Program-made: the position numbers and the translations under genes | The notes under the pieces: generated by a model | Seen by the model: the letters and a program-made list of their open reading frames with translations, nothing else | Database searches by the model: none | Told to the model about the DNA's origin: nothing | Assembly (NCBI GenBank): GCA_963718405.1 | Contig: CAVQYZ010000005.1 | Span: 496,001-560,000, forward strand | Direction: 5' to 3' | DNA: 64,000 nucleotides | DNA from: Bog-756 sp963718405 | Lineage (GTDB): Bacteria > Actinomycetota > Acidimicrobiia > Acidimicrobiales > RAAP-2 | Part shown: positions 36,486 through 45,012 of the stretch, piece by piece | Layout of the letters: each line of letters starts with the position of its first letter | Numbering within the stretch: the first letter of the stretch is position 1

Positions 36486-38005
36486 ATGTCACTCATCAGC
36501 GATCGACCGCAGGTGGAGCAGACCGGCAACGCCCGCGTGCAGCCCGCGCCACCCGGCCAGCGTTGTCCCGGCGCAACCAGGAAAAGGCCCATGCCCTGGG
36601 ATTGACTTCGGCCACCGGGCTGGTCATCGGAAGCATCGTCGGTACCGGGGTGTTCACCATGCCTGCCGTCCTGGCCGGCGCCGGCACCATGGGCATCATC
36701 GTGCTCGGGGTCATCGCCGTGGGCGCCATGCTGCTCGCCATACTGTTCGGCCAGCTCACCAGGCGGGTCCCCAACAGTGACGGCGGCCTCTACGCCTACT
36801 CCCGACACGAGTTCGGTGACTTCGCCGGCTATCTGGTCGGCTGGTGCTACTGGATCCAGGCCTGGGCCGGCAATGCCGCCATCGTCTCGTCGTGGGTGTT
36901 CTATGTGGATGCCCTCTTCGGCTGGGCGCACATCAGCGGGATGGAGAACTGGGGCATCGCCATGGTCGGCCTGTGGGTGCCGGCCGTCATCAACCTGGTG
37001 GGGATCCGCCAGATGGCGTGGTTCCAGAACATCACCGTGGTGCTCAAGTTCGTGCCCCTGCTCTTCGTCGGCGTCATCGGCTGGTTCTTCGTCCAGAGCG
37101 GGCACTTCGGGGCGTTCAACTCGTCCGGCGGCAGCCTCTACAGCGCCATCGGCATCGCCGCCGGGGTGGCCCTCTTCTCCTTCATCGGCGTGGAGGCGGC
37201 GGCCATGACGGCCAAGCGGGTGAAGAACCCCCGGATCAACGTCAGCCGGGCCTCGCTGCTCGGCACCGCCCTCAGCGCCATCCTCTACGTGCTGGTCACC
37301 GCGGTGGTGATGGGTCTGGTCGCCCACCACACCCTGGTCAACACCGGCTCACCGTTCGTGAACGCCTTCCAGTCGATCTTCCCCCACGAGGCCTGGGCCG
37401 GGAAGTTCATCGCCGCCATCGCCGTGATCTCGGGCATCGGTGCCCTCAACGGTTGGACGCTGATCGTCACCGAGACCTCCCGGGCCATGGCCCAGGACGA
37501 CATGTTCCCCCGGCCCTTCGCCTGGAAGGACAGGAAGGGCACCGCCTGGTTCGGCATCCTGGTCGGGACGGCACTGCCGTCGCTACTCATGCTGTGGCGC
37601 TACACCACCACCTCGGGACTCACCGTCTTCACCTACCTGGTGGACCTGACCGTGGTGACCGTGGCCATCCCGTACTTCATGTCGGCCATCGCCCAGCTCA
37701 CCTACCTGGTGTCCCGCCGCCGCAGGGTCAACGGGTGGCTCCTGGCCCGGGACCTGTCGGTGGCCGGCGCCAGCGTCCTGTTCTCCATGTGGGTGACCTT
37801 CGCCTCGGGCTACCAGGTCGTCTACCAGGCCCTGGTGGTCATCCTGGCCGGGCTCATCCTCTACGCCTTCTTGAACGCCCGCCGCCAGCGGCTCGGTGAG
37901 TCGGCTGAGCCGGTGGAGCTCCAGTCCGAAGAGCTTGAGGTGGGCACCGCCAATGGCACCGTCCCCGCCGGGGTCGCCGGGCAACACGCCGAGGTGGCGT
38001 CATGA
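36486..38005 (+). CDS. arcD: Arginine/ornithine-type APC antiporter (frameshifted N-terminus)
   Basis: The best start is ATG 36486 (GGAAAGGAG ribosome site), reading SLISDRPQVEQTGNARVQPAP. The membrane part begins in another frame (LSRRNQEKAHALGLTSATGLVIGSIVGTGVF), so one base seems missing near 36540-36565. About 12 membrane spans; the helix-I motif GSIVGTGVF and FIGVEAAAMTAKRVKNPRINV identify the basic-amino-acid/polyamine antiporter group. Expected role: import of arginine in exchange for ornithine. ATGA overlap with arcA. Confidence 0.85.
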
Positions 38006-39223
38006 CGTTCACCGTGGCTTCAGAGGTCGGCCAGCTGCGCCAGGCCATCGTCCACCGACCCGGGCTCGAACTGTCCCGTCTCACCCCGCAGAATATCGGC
38101 GAGTTGCTCTTCGACGACGTGATGTGGGCGAAGAAGGCAAAGGAGGAGCACGATGCCTTCGCCGAGGCCCTCCGGGACAAAGGAGTGCAGGTCCACCTCT
38201 ACGGTCAGCTGTTGGCGGAGACGCTCGAGCTCCCGGAGGGGAGGGCCTTCGTCCTCGACCGGGTATGCACTCCCGAGATCCTGGGCCCGTCCCTGGTCGG
38301 TCCGGCTCGACGGCTGTTCGACGATCTCGACGGGCGGCAGTTGGCCGAGTACCTGGTAGGAGGAGTGTTGAAGGCCGACCTGCAACCGCTGCGGACCCGC
38401 AGCCTCAAGTGGGAGATGCTGCGCACTGACGACTTCGTGCTCACTCCGCTCCCCAACCACCTGTTCCAACGGGACAACTCGTGCTGGATCTACGGGGGCG
38501 TGACGATCAACCCGATGGCCAAGCCGGCACGGCAACGGGAATCGCTCCATACCCGTGCCATCTACCGGTTCCATCCGCTGTTCGCCGAGGCCGATTTCGT
38601 CACCTACTACGGCGGCGAAGATCGCTCGTACCAGCCGGCCACCATCGAGGGCGGGGACGTCCACGTGATTGGAAACGGTGCTGTTCTTGATCGGCATGGG
38701 CGAGCGCACCACTCCGATGGCCGTCGAGACGGTGTCCCACGCTCTGTTCGACGCCGGACAGGCCACAACCGTCGTCGCTATCGAGCTCCCCCGGTCACAT
38801 GCCTTCATGCATCTCGACACGGTGATGTCGATGGTGGACAGAGGCACGTTCGTCCTCTATCCCTACTTCGACCAGAATCTGCGCAGTTGGACCGTCAAGG
38901 ACGGAGAGGGCCCAAGTGAACTGTCCGTCAGCCAGAATGCCAATCTGTGGGGCACCTTGGCGAACCTGCTCCAGATCCCCGAGGTCACCGTACTCACCAC
39001 TGATGAGGACATCCGGGCGGCCGAACGCGAGCAGTGGGATGACGGCACCAACTACCTGGCCGTGGCACCGGGTGTGGTGATGGGCTACGAGCGCAACGTC
39101 GCTACCAACACCATGCTCCGCAAGCACGGCATCGAGGTGGTCTCCATCGCCGGCAGTGAGCTGGGACGGGGTCGCGGCGGGCCCCGGTGCATGACCTGCC
39201 CCATCGAACGCGACCCGGCGTAG
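38002..39223 (+). pseudogene. arcA: Arginine deiminase, one-base frameshift
   Basis: Joined length about 406 residues, normal for ArcA. Marks: TVASEVGQLRQAIVHRPGLEL, LPNHLFQRDNSCWIYGGV (catalytic Asp region), EGGDVHVIGNG, HLDTVMSMVDRGTFVLYP (catalytic His) and GRGGPRCMTCPIER (catalytic Cys). The frame changes at about 38685-38690, immediately after HVIGNGAVL. The length is a multiple of three plus one. The enzyme converts arginine to citrulline and ammonia. Its intact neighbours suggest a residual sequencing indel rather than decay, but this cannot be decided here. Confidence 0.9.
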
Positions 39224-39247
39224 TCGAACCTCACGAAAGGCAGGATC

Positions 39248-40243
39248 ATGAATCTCAAGGGGAGAAGCCTCCTGAAGGAAGCGGATTTCACCAAGTTCGA
39301 ATTCCTCTACCTGGTCGACCTGGCCGAGGAACTGCGAAGGGAGAAGCGGCTCGGCACAGAGCGTCAACGGATGATCGGACGCAACATTGCGCTCATCTTC
39401 GAAAAGGCTTCCACCCGTACACGCTCTGCGTTCGAGGTCGCCGCCCACGACCAAGGGGCGCACGTCACCTATCTGGGCCCGCAGGAGACCCATATCGGCC
39501 ACAAGGAAACCACGAAGGACACGGCAAGAGTCCTGGGTCGGATGTTCGATGGCATCGAGTACCGAGGATTCTCTCAGGAGACGGTGGAGGTTCTGGCCCG
39601 CTTCTCGGGAGTCCCGGTATGGAATGGCCTGACCGACCAATGGCATCCCACACAGATGTTGGCCGACATCCTCACCATGCGGGACCACTCCGAGAAGCCG
39701 CTGGAGCGGGTAGCCCTGTGTTATCTCGGAGACGCCAGCAACAACACCGCCAACTCTCTGCTGGTCACCGGGGCCCTTTTGGGGATGGATATCCGGATCG
39801 CCGGACCAGAAGCACTGCTTCCGTCTCCCTTCGTCCGAGCGTTGGCCAACGAGTTGGGGATCAGATCCGATGCCCGGATCACGGTCGGTAAAGATGCTCT
39901 CACCTCGGTTGCCGGTGCTGACTTCATCTATACGGACGTCTGGGTCTCGATGGGGGAGCCCCCGGCAGACTGGGATGAGCGGATCGAAGAGATGCTCCCC
40001 TATCAGGTGAACGCCAAGCTTATGGCGGCGACCGGGAACTCTGAGGTCAAGTTCATGCACTGCCTTCCCGCAATACACAATTCCGACACCGAATTGGGGA
40101 AACAACTCTTCGACAAATGGGGTCTTACCGCCCTCGAGGTGACCGACGAGGTCTTCGAGTCTAAAGCTTCAATCGTATTCGACCAGGCGGAAAATCGACT
40201 CCACACCATCAAGGCGGCCATGGTGGCCATGGTCGGCGACTGA
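39248..40243 (+). CDS. arcB: Ornithine carbamoyltransferase (catabolic)
   Basis: 331 residues. Carbamoyl-phosphate site STRTRSAFEVAAHDQGAHVTYL, the ADILTMRDH-type segment, and the ornithine-site FMHCLPAIHN (HCLP). In the arginine deiminase route it splits citrulline with phosphate to ornithine and carbamoyl phosphate. It stands between arcA and arcC, with one base to arcC, so the catabolic direction is inferred from context. Confidence 0.95.
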   Translation: MNLKGRSLLKEADFTKFEFLYLVDLAEELRREKRLGTERQRMIGRNIALIFEKASTRTRSAFEVAAHDQGAHVTYLGPQETHIGHKETTKDTARVLGRMFDGIEYRGFSQETVEVLARFSGVPVWNGLTDQWHPTQMLADILTMRDHSEKPLERVALCYLGDASNNTANSLLVTGALLGMDIRIAGPEALLPSPFVRALANELGIRSDARITVGKDALTSVAGADFIYTDVWVSMGEPPADWDERIEEMLPYQVNAKLMAATGNSEVKFMHCLPAIHNSDTELGKQLFDKWGLTALEVTDEVFESKASIVFDQAENRLHTIKAAMVAMVGD

Positions 40244-40244
40244 A

Positions 40245-41660
40245 ATGCGGCTTGTCGTAGCCCTGGGAGGTAATGCCCTGCTGGAACGAGGGGAGAGCCC
40301 ACTAGCCGAGGTGCAGGAGAAGCACGTCCTCATGGCCGTTGAAGCCCTGGCCCCGTTGGCCCGCCATCATGATCTGGTCATCACCCACGGCAACGGACCC
40401 CAGGTCGGGCTGTTGGCTCTCGAGAGCGCCAGTGACCCCAATCTTCCCCATCCCTACCCGTTCGACGTCCTGGGTGCCCAGACCCAAGGGATGATCGGTT
40501 ATTTCCTACTGCAAGCATTCGAGAATGCCCTGCCAGGACGACAGGTGGTGAGCCTGATCTGCCAGACGCTGGTGGATGCCGATGACCCCGCGTTCACCCA
40601 TCCGACCAAGTTCGTCGGTCCCATCTACAAGGAGGAGGAAGGGAAACGCCTCGCGCACGTGCGGGGATGGGAGATCCGGCCGGATGGAGAGGTCTGGCGG
40701 AGGGTGGTGGCTTCTCCCGAACCACAGGCTCTCGTCGAGATCGCCACCATCCGGACGCTGTTGGCCGATGGATCCATAGCCATCTGTGCCGGAGGCGGCG
40801 GCATACCGGTCTGCCGCAACAAAGACGGTTTGCTGCAAGGCGTCGAGGCAGTGGTGGACAAGGATCTCACGGCTGCCCTGCTGGGGCGTGACATCAATGC
40901 TGATGCTCTTGTGCTGCTCACCGATGTAGCCGGTATCGAGCGCGATTTCGGCAGTGAATCGGCTCGGGTAATCGGGAAGACGGATCCCCAAATGCTTCGG
41001 GAAATGAACTTCCCAGCCGGGTCGATGGGTCCCAAGGTTGAAGCCGTCTGTCGGTTCGTGGAAGCGACCGGCAGGCAAGCCATGATCGGCCGGCTTGAGG
41101 ATGCACAAGAGCTGGTCGAAGGGAAAAGAGGAACCCTCGTGGAGCCGACCGGTCACAAGAGCTTTTCACTCGATCATCTATCCGACCACACCGCATCAGA
41201 ACCAACAAAGGAGAGTCCTATGAGCTCACAACCAAAAGTCACCCACCGGATCGTTGTCGGGGTCGACGGCTCACCATCCTCGATTGACGCAGTGGAGTGG
41301 GCCGCCAACCAGGCTCGACTTACCGGCGCCACCCTTGAAGTCCTGATGACATGGGAGTGGCCAAACGGCTACGGATGGTCTCCTATCCCTTCCGAGTACA
41401 ACCCGGAACACGACAGCGAGATGGCGCTCGACACAATCCTCAAGCCAGTGCGAGACAAGCACCCGGGCATCTCCATCGAAGCCAAGGTTATCGAGGGTCA
41501 CCCTGCCCCCCTACTGGTAAAGGCCTCGGATGGAGCGGACCTTCTCGTTGTCGGCAGTCGGGGGCACGGTGAATTTGCCGGCATGTTGCTGGGATCGGTC
41601 AGTGAGCACTGCGTCACCAATGCCCACTGCCCCGTACTGGTGCTGCGCGATCGCTCCTGA
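40245..41660 (+). CDS. arcC: Carbamate kinase fused in frame to a universal stress protein domain
   Basis: 471 residues in one open frame. Residues 1 to about 310 are a complete carbamate kinase: LVVALGGNALLERGE, VITHGNGPQVGLLALE, CAGGGGIPVCRNKDG, AVVDKDLTAALLGRDINADALVLLTDV, and MGPKVEAVCRFVE. It makes ATP from carbamoyl phosphate. After a roughly 16-residue linker (residues ~310-326), a full UspA domain follows. A strong ribosome site (AAAGGAG) and ATG 41221 lie in the linker, and a +1 frame would end at TGA 41222-41224. So the fusion may be real, or a lost stop may have joined two coupled genes. Confidence 0.85.
   Translation: MRLVVALGGNALLERGESPLAEVQEKHVLMAVEALAPLARHHDLVITHGNGPQVGLLALESASDPNLPHPYPFDVLGAQTQGMIGYFLLQAFENALPGRQVVSLICQTLVDADDPAFTHPTKFVGPIYKEEEGKRLAHVRGWEIRPDGEVWRRVVASPEPQALVEIATIRTLLADGSIAICAGGGGIPVCRNKDGLLQGVEAVVDKDLTAALLGRDINADALVLLTDVAGIERDFGSESARVIGKTDPQMLREMNFPAGSMGPKVEAVCRFVEATGRQAMIGRLEDAQELVEGKRGTLVEPTGHKSFSLDHLSDHTASEPTKESPMSSQPKVTHRIVVGVDGSPSSIDAVEWAANQARLTGATLEVLMTWEWPNGYGWSPIPSEYNPEHDSEMALDTILKPVRDKHPGISIEAKVIEGHPAPLLVKASDGADLLVVGSRGHGEFAGMLLGSVSEHCVTNAHCPVLVLRDRS
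41221..41660 (+). CDS. UspA domain with its own start inside the arcC frame
   Basis: 146 residues from ATG 41221, with AAAGGAGAGTCCT directly before it. IVVGVDGSPSSIDAVEWAANQARLTGATLEVLMTWEWP, then VVGSRGHGEFAGMLLGSVSEHC is a full ATP-binding Usp loop (GxxGxxxxxxxxxGS). It would be translated alone, as the end of the fusion, or both. It links stress response to the arginine deiminase operon. Confidence 0.7.
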
Positions 41661-41856
41661 CCTCGTCGCTCGTCGACGGTTGCCATATGGTTGACATCAA
41701 TCACCTTGGCCCGAATGATTACCAAAGAAGCGCGCCATGCCAGGGGAGCCGGGCAATGAGTTGCTTATGGCCAATGGCAGTCTGCATTCCGTCGGGTCTC
41801 GCCTTGGGCCATATGACTCGCCGGTGGCATCGTGATCGCCTCGACGCCCGTATTTT

Positions 41857-41872
41857 GGGACCTTTGACCCTA
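41857..41872 (+). promoter_or_regulatory. DosR/DevR-like box
   Basis: GGGACCTTTGACCCTA, 15-17 bases before ATG 41888. This is very close for an activator site; the internal ATG 41906 would give 33-35 bases, like the boxes at 8736 and 27375, and may be the true start. Confidence 0.6.
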
Positions 41873-41887
41873 GATGGTCTTTAACGG

Positions 41888-42364
41888 ATGAGGCACTCTG
41901 TCACCATGTGGGAAAGCGAGTTCTCCGGGGCAGCGGTCCTTACTGAATCGGAGTGCTTCGAACACTTAGGAAAGGTGTCGCTCGGTAGGATCGCCGTCAG
42001 TATCGATGCGCTTCCGGTGATACTCCCCGTTCACTTCGTGCTCAACGAGAGGTCGGTGTTCTTCCCCGCCGTCACTGGTTCGAAATTCGATGCCGCCACC
42101 GCCGGTGCCGTCGTGGCCTTTCAAGCCGACGCCGAAGAGCCTCTCAGCGGAGAGTACTGGAGTGTGTTGCTCCAGGGCATCGCCTCGTCGGCGGGCTACA
42201 TGCCAGAAGATGCGCAGAGGGGACCTCCCCGATCGAATCCATTGGGGGACCTGCAACAGAACCAACACTTGGTGAGCGTCGAAGCGACCCTTATCAGCGG
42301 GCGTATGTTCCGAATCGCCGGTGCAGGTCCTTCGGTGAACCTTCCCGATGCCCCCTCGCTTTAG
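41888..42364 (+). CDS. Pyridoxamine 5'-phosphate oxidase-like protein
   Basis: 158 residues (152 from ATG 41906). Split-barrel pattern: VLTESECFEHLGKVSLGRIAVSIDALPVILPVHFVLNERSVFF, VVAFQADAEEPLSGEYWSVLLQGIA and a C-terminal SGRMFRIAG. Close in form to the other PNPOx-like genes here and to DosR-induced flavin-binding proteins. Cofactor FMN or F420 is likely by family; substrate unknown. Single gene with its own box. Confidence 0.8.
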   Translation: MRHSVTMWESEFSGAAVLTESECFEHLGKVSLGRIAVSIDALPVILPVHFVLNERSVFFPAVTGSKFDAATAGAVVAFQADAEEPLSGEYWSVLLQGIASSAGYMPEDAQRGPPRSNPLGDLQQNQHLVSVEATLISGRMFRIAGAGPSVNLPDAPSL

Positions 42365-42403
42365 GCGTCCGCACCGGCCGTAGTCCTGGATCCTTCGCTC
42401 TCT

Positions 42404-43009
42404 TCACCCCTCCTTCACCACCGCGTACCAGATGCGGTGAGCCACCCCCTCGAGGCCATCTCCCATCCGAGCGCAACGTCGATAGAGTTCGCGGCGCCCC
42501 ATCACCTCCTTGATATCGGAGACCTCGAGAAGCGCCGACATGGCCCGGCGGTAGACATGCTCGATGGACCGTTGCCGGCCAACCGCGGCATCAGCGAACT
42601 TGGTGGCCTGATCCGGATGAGCGGAGAGCACGGGGAACGCTCCCACCAGGTCTCGAACACCCAGCGCTATCAGGTCAGCCATTTCTGCCATGGGCGGATC
42701 GGGTTCCATGTTCACGAGCTCTGCTTCTCGGATGAGGTTTTTGGCTCCGTTGAGAACCGCGTCAAGACGCTCGGAGAGCTCGTAGATGTCCTCAGGGCTG
42801 ATCGGGGTTACGAAGGCGTCCCGCACCTGGGTGAACACCTCACGGCTGGCGAGGTCCCCTTCGTGGTCGACGGCGTGAACGATGGCGGCCTGGGAGCGAT
42901 CACCCTTCGACCATGCGGTGAACGCATCCATGCCCCGGATGGTGATTTCACCCTGGTGCGCCAACATGCCGAGGAGATCGGGAGTCTTGGGCAAGAACCA
43001 TCTTCTCAT
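42404..43009 (-). CDS. DUF47/PhoU-like phosphate transport accessory protein
   Basis: 201 residues from ATG 43009. All helical, with RRWFLPKTPDLLGMLAHQGEITIRGMDAF at the start and ERLDAVLNGAKNLIREAELVNME in the middle, as in DUF47 proteins paired with Pit transporters. It overlaps the pit stop by four bases (ATGA). Probably gates or regulates phosphate uptake. Confidence 0.88.
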   Translation of the reverse strand: MRRWFLPKTPDLLGMLAHQGEITIRGMDAFTAWSKGDRSQAAIVHAVDHEGDLASREVFTQVRDAFVTPISPEDIYELSERLDAVLNGAKNLIREAELVNMEPDPPMAEMADLIALGVRDLVGAFPVLSAHPDQATKFADAAVGRQRSIEHVYRRAMSALLEVSDIKEVMGRRELYRRCARMGDGLEGVAHRIWYAVVKEG

Positions 43010-44004
43010 CCCAACCACCTCCACAGAACAAAGAACAGAGCGGCCAAGCCTCCACTGATGGGCAGCGTAACCAACCAGGCCAGCCCGATCTCTGCTGCCA
43101 CGGCCCAGCGTACGTGACGCCACCGTTCGCCAGACCCCACTCCCACCACGGCAGGCGCCACAACATCGGTGGTACTGACCGGAGCGCCGGCGAGCGAGGC
43201 GGCCAGGACAATGACCCCCGAGGTGCCCTGGCTGACAATTCCGTCGAGAGACCGGATTCGGTAGATGCGCTTGCCGAGGGTGCGAACCACCTTCCAGCCG
43301 CCGAGCATGGTACCGAAGGTCAAGAGCAATGCCGACAAGAGGACCACCCAGAACGGGACAGCAAACCGTGACAGATTCCCACCGGCTACCAGTGCTGCCG
43401 TAATCAGCCCCATCGTCTTCTGAGCATCATTGGAGCCATGCGCGAAGGCCAATCCGGCCGAGGTCACCACCTCGCCGTAACGCACGGGCGATTCAACCGC
43501 CTTCCGGGCTCGTCGGAGTGAGCGCCGAGCCAGGCGGATGCCCACCATGGCCAAAGGCAGTGCGATGGCCGAGGAAAAGAGAAGCCACAGAAGGGAGCCG
43601 AACACTCCCTCCGGTCGCAGGCCATCGAGGCCACCCCAATGCACGGCGCCGATGCCCCCCTCGGCCAGGGCCGCCCCGGCCAACGCTCCAACCAGGCAGT
43701 GGCCTGAACTGCAGGGGAGACCCCACAAGAGCGTGACCACGCTCCACACCAGAGCTCCGAGCACTGCGGCTCCCAGGACCTGCAGCATGCGATCTTCCGG
43801 GACAATAGCGATGCCGGCGATGGTGGCGGCCACAGCAGTACCCACCACCAGGGCTCCGACCACGTGGAAGACCGCTGCAACGACCACTGCGGGGGCCGGA
43901 CGCATCGCACGGGTCACGATCGGTGCAGCAATCGCGTTGCCAGCATCGTGGATCCCGTTGACCACGCAGTAGGTCGCAGCGAGGATGACTACCACGAATA
44001 GCAC
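43006..44004 (-). CDS. pit: Inorganic phosphate transporter, PiT family
   Basis: 332 residues, about ten spans. The two PiT signatures are GIHDAGNAIAAPIVTRAM (GxxDxxN) near the start and FAHGSNDAQKTMGLI in the second half; LLWGLPCSSGHCLVGALAG is the matching internal repeat. Metal-phosphate/proton symport across the membrane. A DosR-like box lies 63 bases upstream, and the DUF47 gene is coupled downstream. Confidence 0.93.
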   Translation of the reverse strand: MLFVVVILAATYCVVNGIHDAGNAIAAPIVTRAMRPAPAVVVAAVFHVVGALVVGTAVAATIAGIAIVPEDRMLQVLGAAVLGALVWSVVTLLWGLPCSSGHCLVGALAGAALAEGGIGAVHWGGLDGLRPEGVFGSLLWLLFSSAIALPLAMVGIRLARRSLRRARKAVESPVRYGEVVTSAGLAFAHGSNDAQKTMGLITAALVAGGNLSRFAVPFWVVLLSALLLTFGTMLGGWKVVRTLGKRIYRIRSLDGIVSQGTSGVIVLAASLAGAPVSTTDVVAPAVVGVGSGERWRHVRWAVAAEIGLAWLVTLPISGGLAALFFVLWRWLG

Positions 44005-44067
44005 CGGGAGATCCTCTCACGACGCTGGCCTTCGGCTGCACCCAAAGAGGTCGAGATGCGGACTTCT

Positions 44068-44082
44068 ATGACCAACGGCCCT
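44068..44082 (-). promoter_or_regulatory. DosR/DevR-like box between pit and the phosphorylase operon
   Basis: Minus strand AGGGCCGTTGGTCAT. It is 63 bases from the pit ATG, matching the common distance, and 165 bases from the beta-phosphoglucomutase start on the other side; by orientation it could serve either. Confidence 0.5.
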
Positions 44083-44247
44083 ACCCTTGTACTTCGGCAG
44101 GGACGAGTGTTGGTAAATGGAATCGCGTAAATTCCCGGACAGGTGCCGCTCGAACCGGGCACCAAAGGGCAGTGGCCCAACACTTGGCCTTCGTCCCCGG
44201 CCCAACCCTGGACGGATATGGCCCACCGAGATCATCGCTCGGCACGT

Positions 44248-45012
44248 ATGACCCCGTTTTCCGCCACTCAGCTCGACGCCGTTATCTTCGATATGGACGG
44301 TGTCGTGAGTGACACAGCTGGCGTCCACGAGCGATGCTGGAAGATGGTCTTCGACGCCTATCTGCGCCACCGATCGGTGCTCACCGGTCAACGTCTGAGC
44401 CTGTTCAAGGACGAGGATTACGTCCGCTATGTCGACGGTAAACCCCGCTACGACGGCGTGGCGAGCTTCCTGGCCTCACGTCACATCGCTCTTGAACGCG
44501 GTACTCCTTCGGATGCCCCAGGCGAGGACTCCATATGCGCCCTGGGAAACCTCAAGGATCGCCAGTTCGAACGCGCCTTGGCAGCCGACGGAGTGAGCCT
44601 TTTCGACCCCACGATTGACTTTGTGCGGGTCCTTCGCTCGCACGGTATTCGGACGGCCCTGATTTCGTCGAGCCGACATGCCAGAGTCATACTCGAGGCG
44701 GCTCGCATCACGAACCTGTTCGATGCCATCGTCGATGGAATCGACGCCGAGACCCTCCAGTTGCCAGGCAAACCCGATCCGGCCATTTTCGTGGCCGCGG
44801 CGCAACGACTCTCTGCGGATCCTGCCCGAGCCGCGGTGGTGGAAGATGCCCTAGCGGGTGTGGAAGCAGGTCACCGAGGTGGCTTTGCCTCCGTCATCGG
44901 CATCGGCATCGGATCCCACGCCCATGAGCTACTGACCCATGGTGCCAGTATCGTGGTCACCGATCTGTCTGAGCTCGAAGTGCAGTTCGATACGCCCAAC
45001 GAGCCGCTGTGA
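44248..45012 (+). CDS. Beta-phosphoglucomutase-like HAD hydrolase
   Basis: 254 residues from ATG 44248. HAD motif I AVIFDMDGVVSDTAGVHERCW, cap domain with FKDEDYVRYVDGKPRYDGVASFL (typical of the beta-PGM group acting on sugar phosphates), motif II ALISSSRH, motif III KPDPAIF, motif IV VVEDALAGVEAG. It interconverts beta-glucose-1-P and glucose-6-P, the step after GH65 phosphorolysis. GTGA overlap with the GH65 gene. Confidence 0.9.
   Translation: MTPFSATQLDAVIFDMDGVVSDTAGVHERCWKMVFDAYLRHRSVLTGQRLSLFKDEDYVRYVDGKPRYDGVASFLASRHIALERGTPSDAPGEDSICALGNLKDRQFERALAADGVSLFDPTIDFVRVLRSHGIRTALISSSRHARVILEAARITNLFDAIVDGIDAETLQLPGKPDPAIFVAAAQRLSADPARAAVVEDALAGVEAGHRGGFASVIGIGIGSHAHELLTHGASIVVTDLSELEVQFDTPNEPL

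Noticed and set aside
36386..37330. A 314-codon minus-strand open frame opposite the arcD gene
   Set aside because: Highly charged low-complexity text mirroring the membrane segments of the antiporter.
38795..40105. A 436-codon minus-strand open frame opposite arcA/arcB
   Set aside because: No domain resemblance; arcA and arcB are certain on the plus strand.
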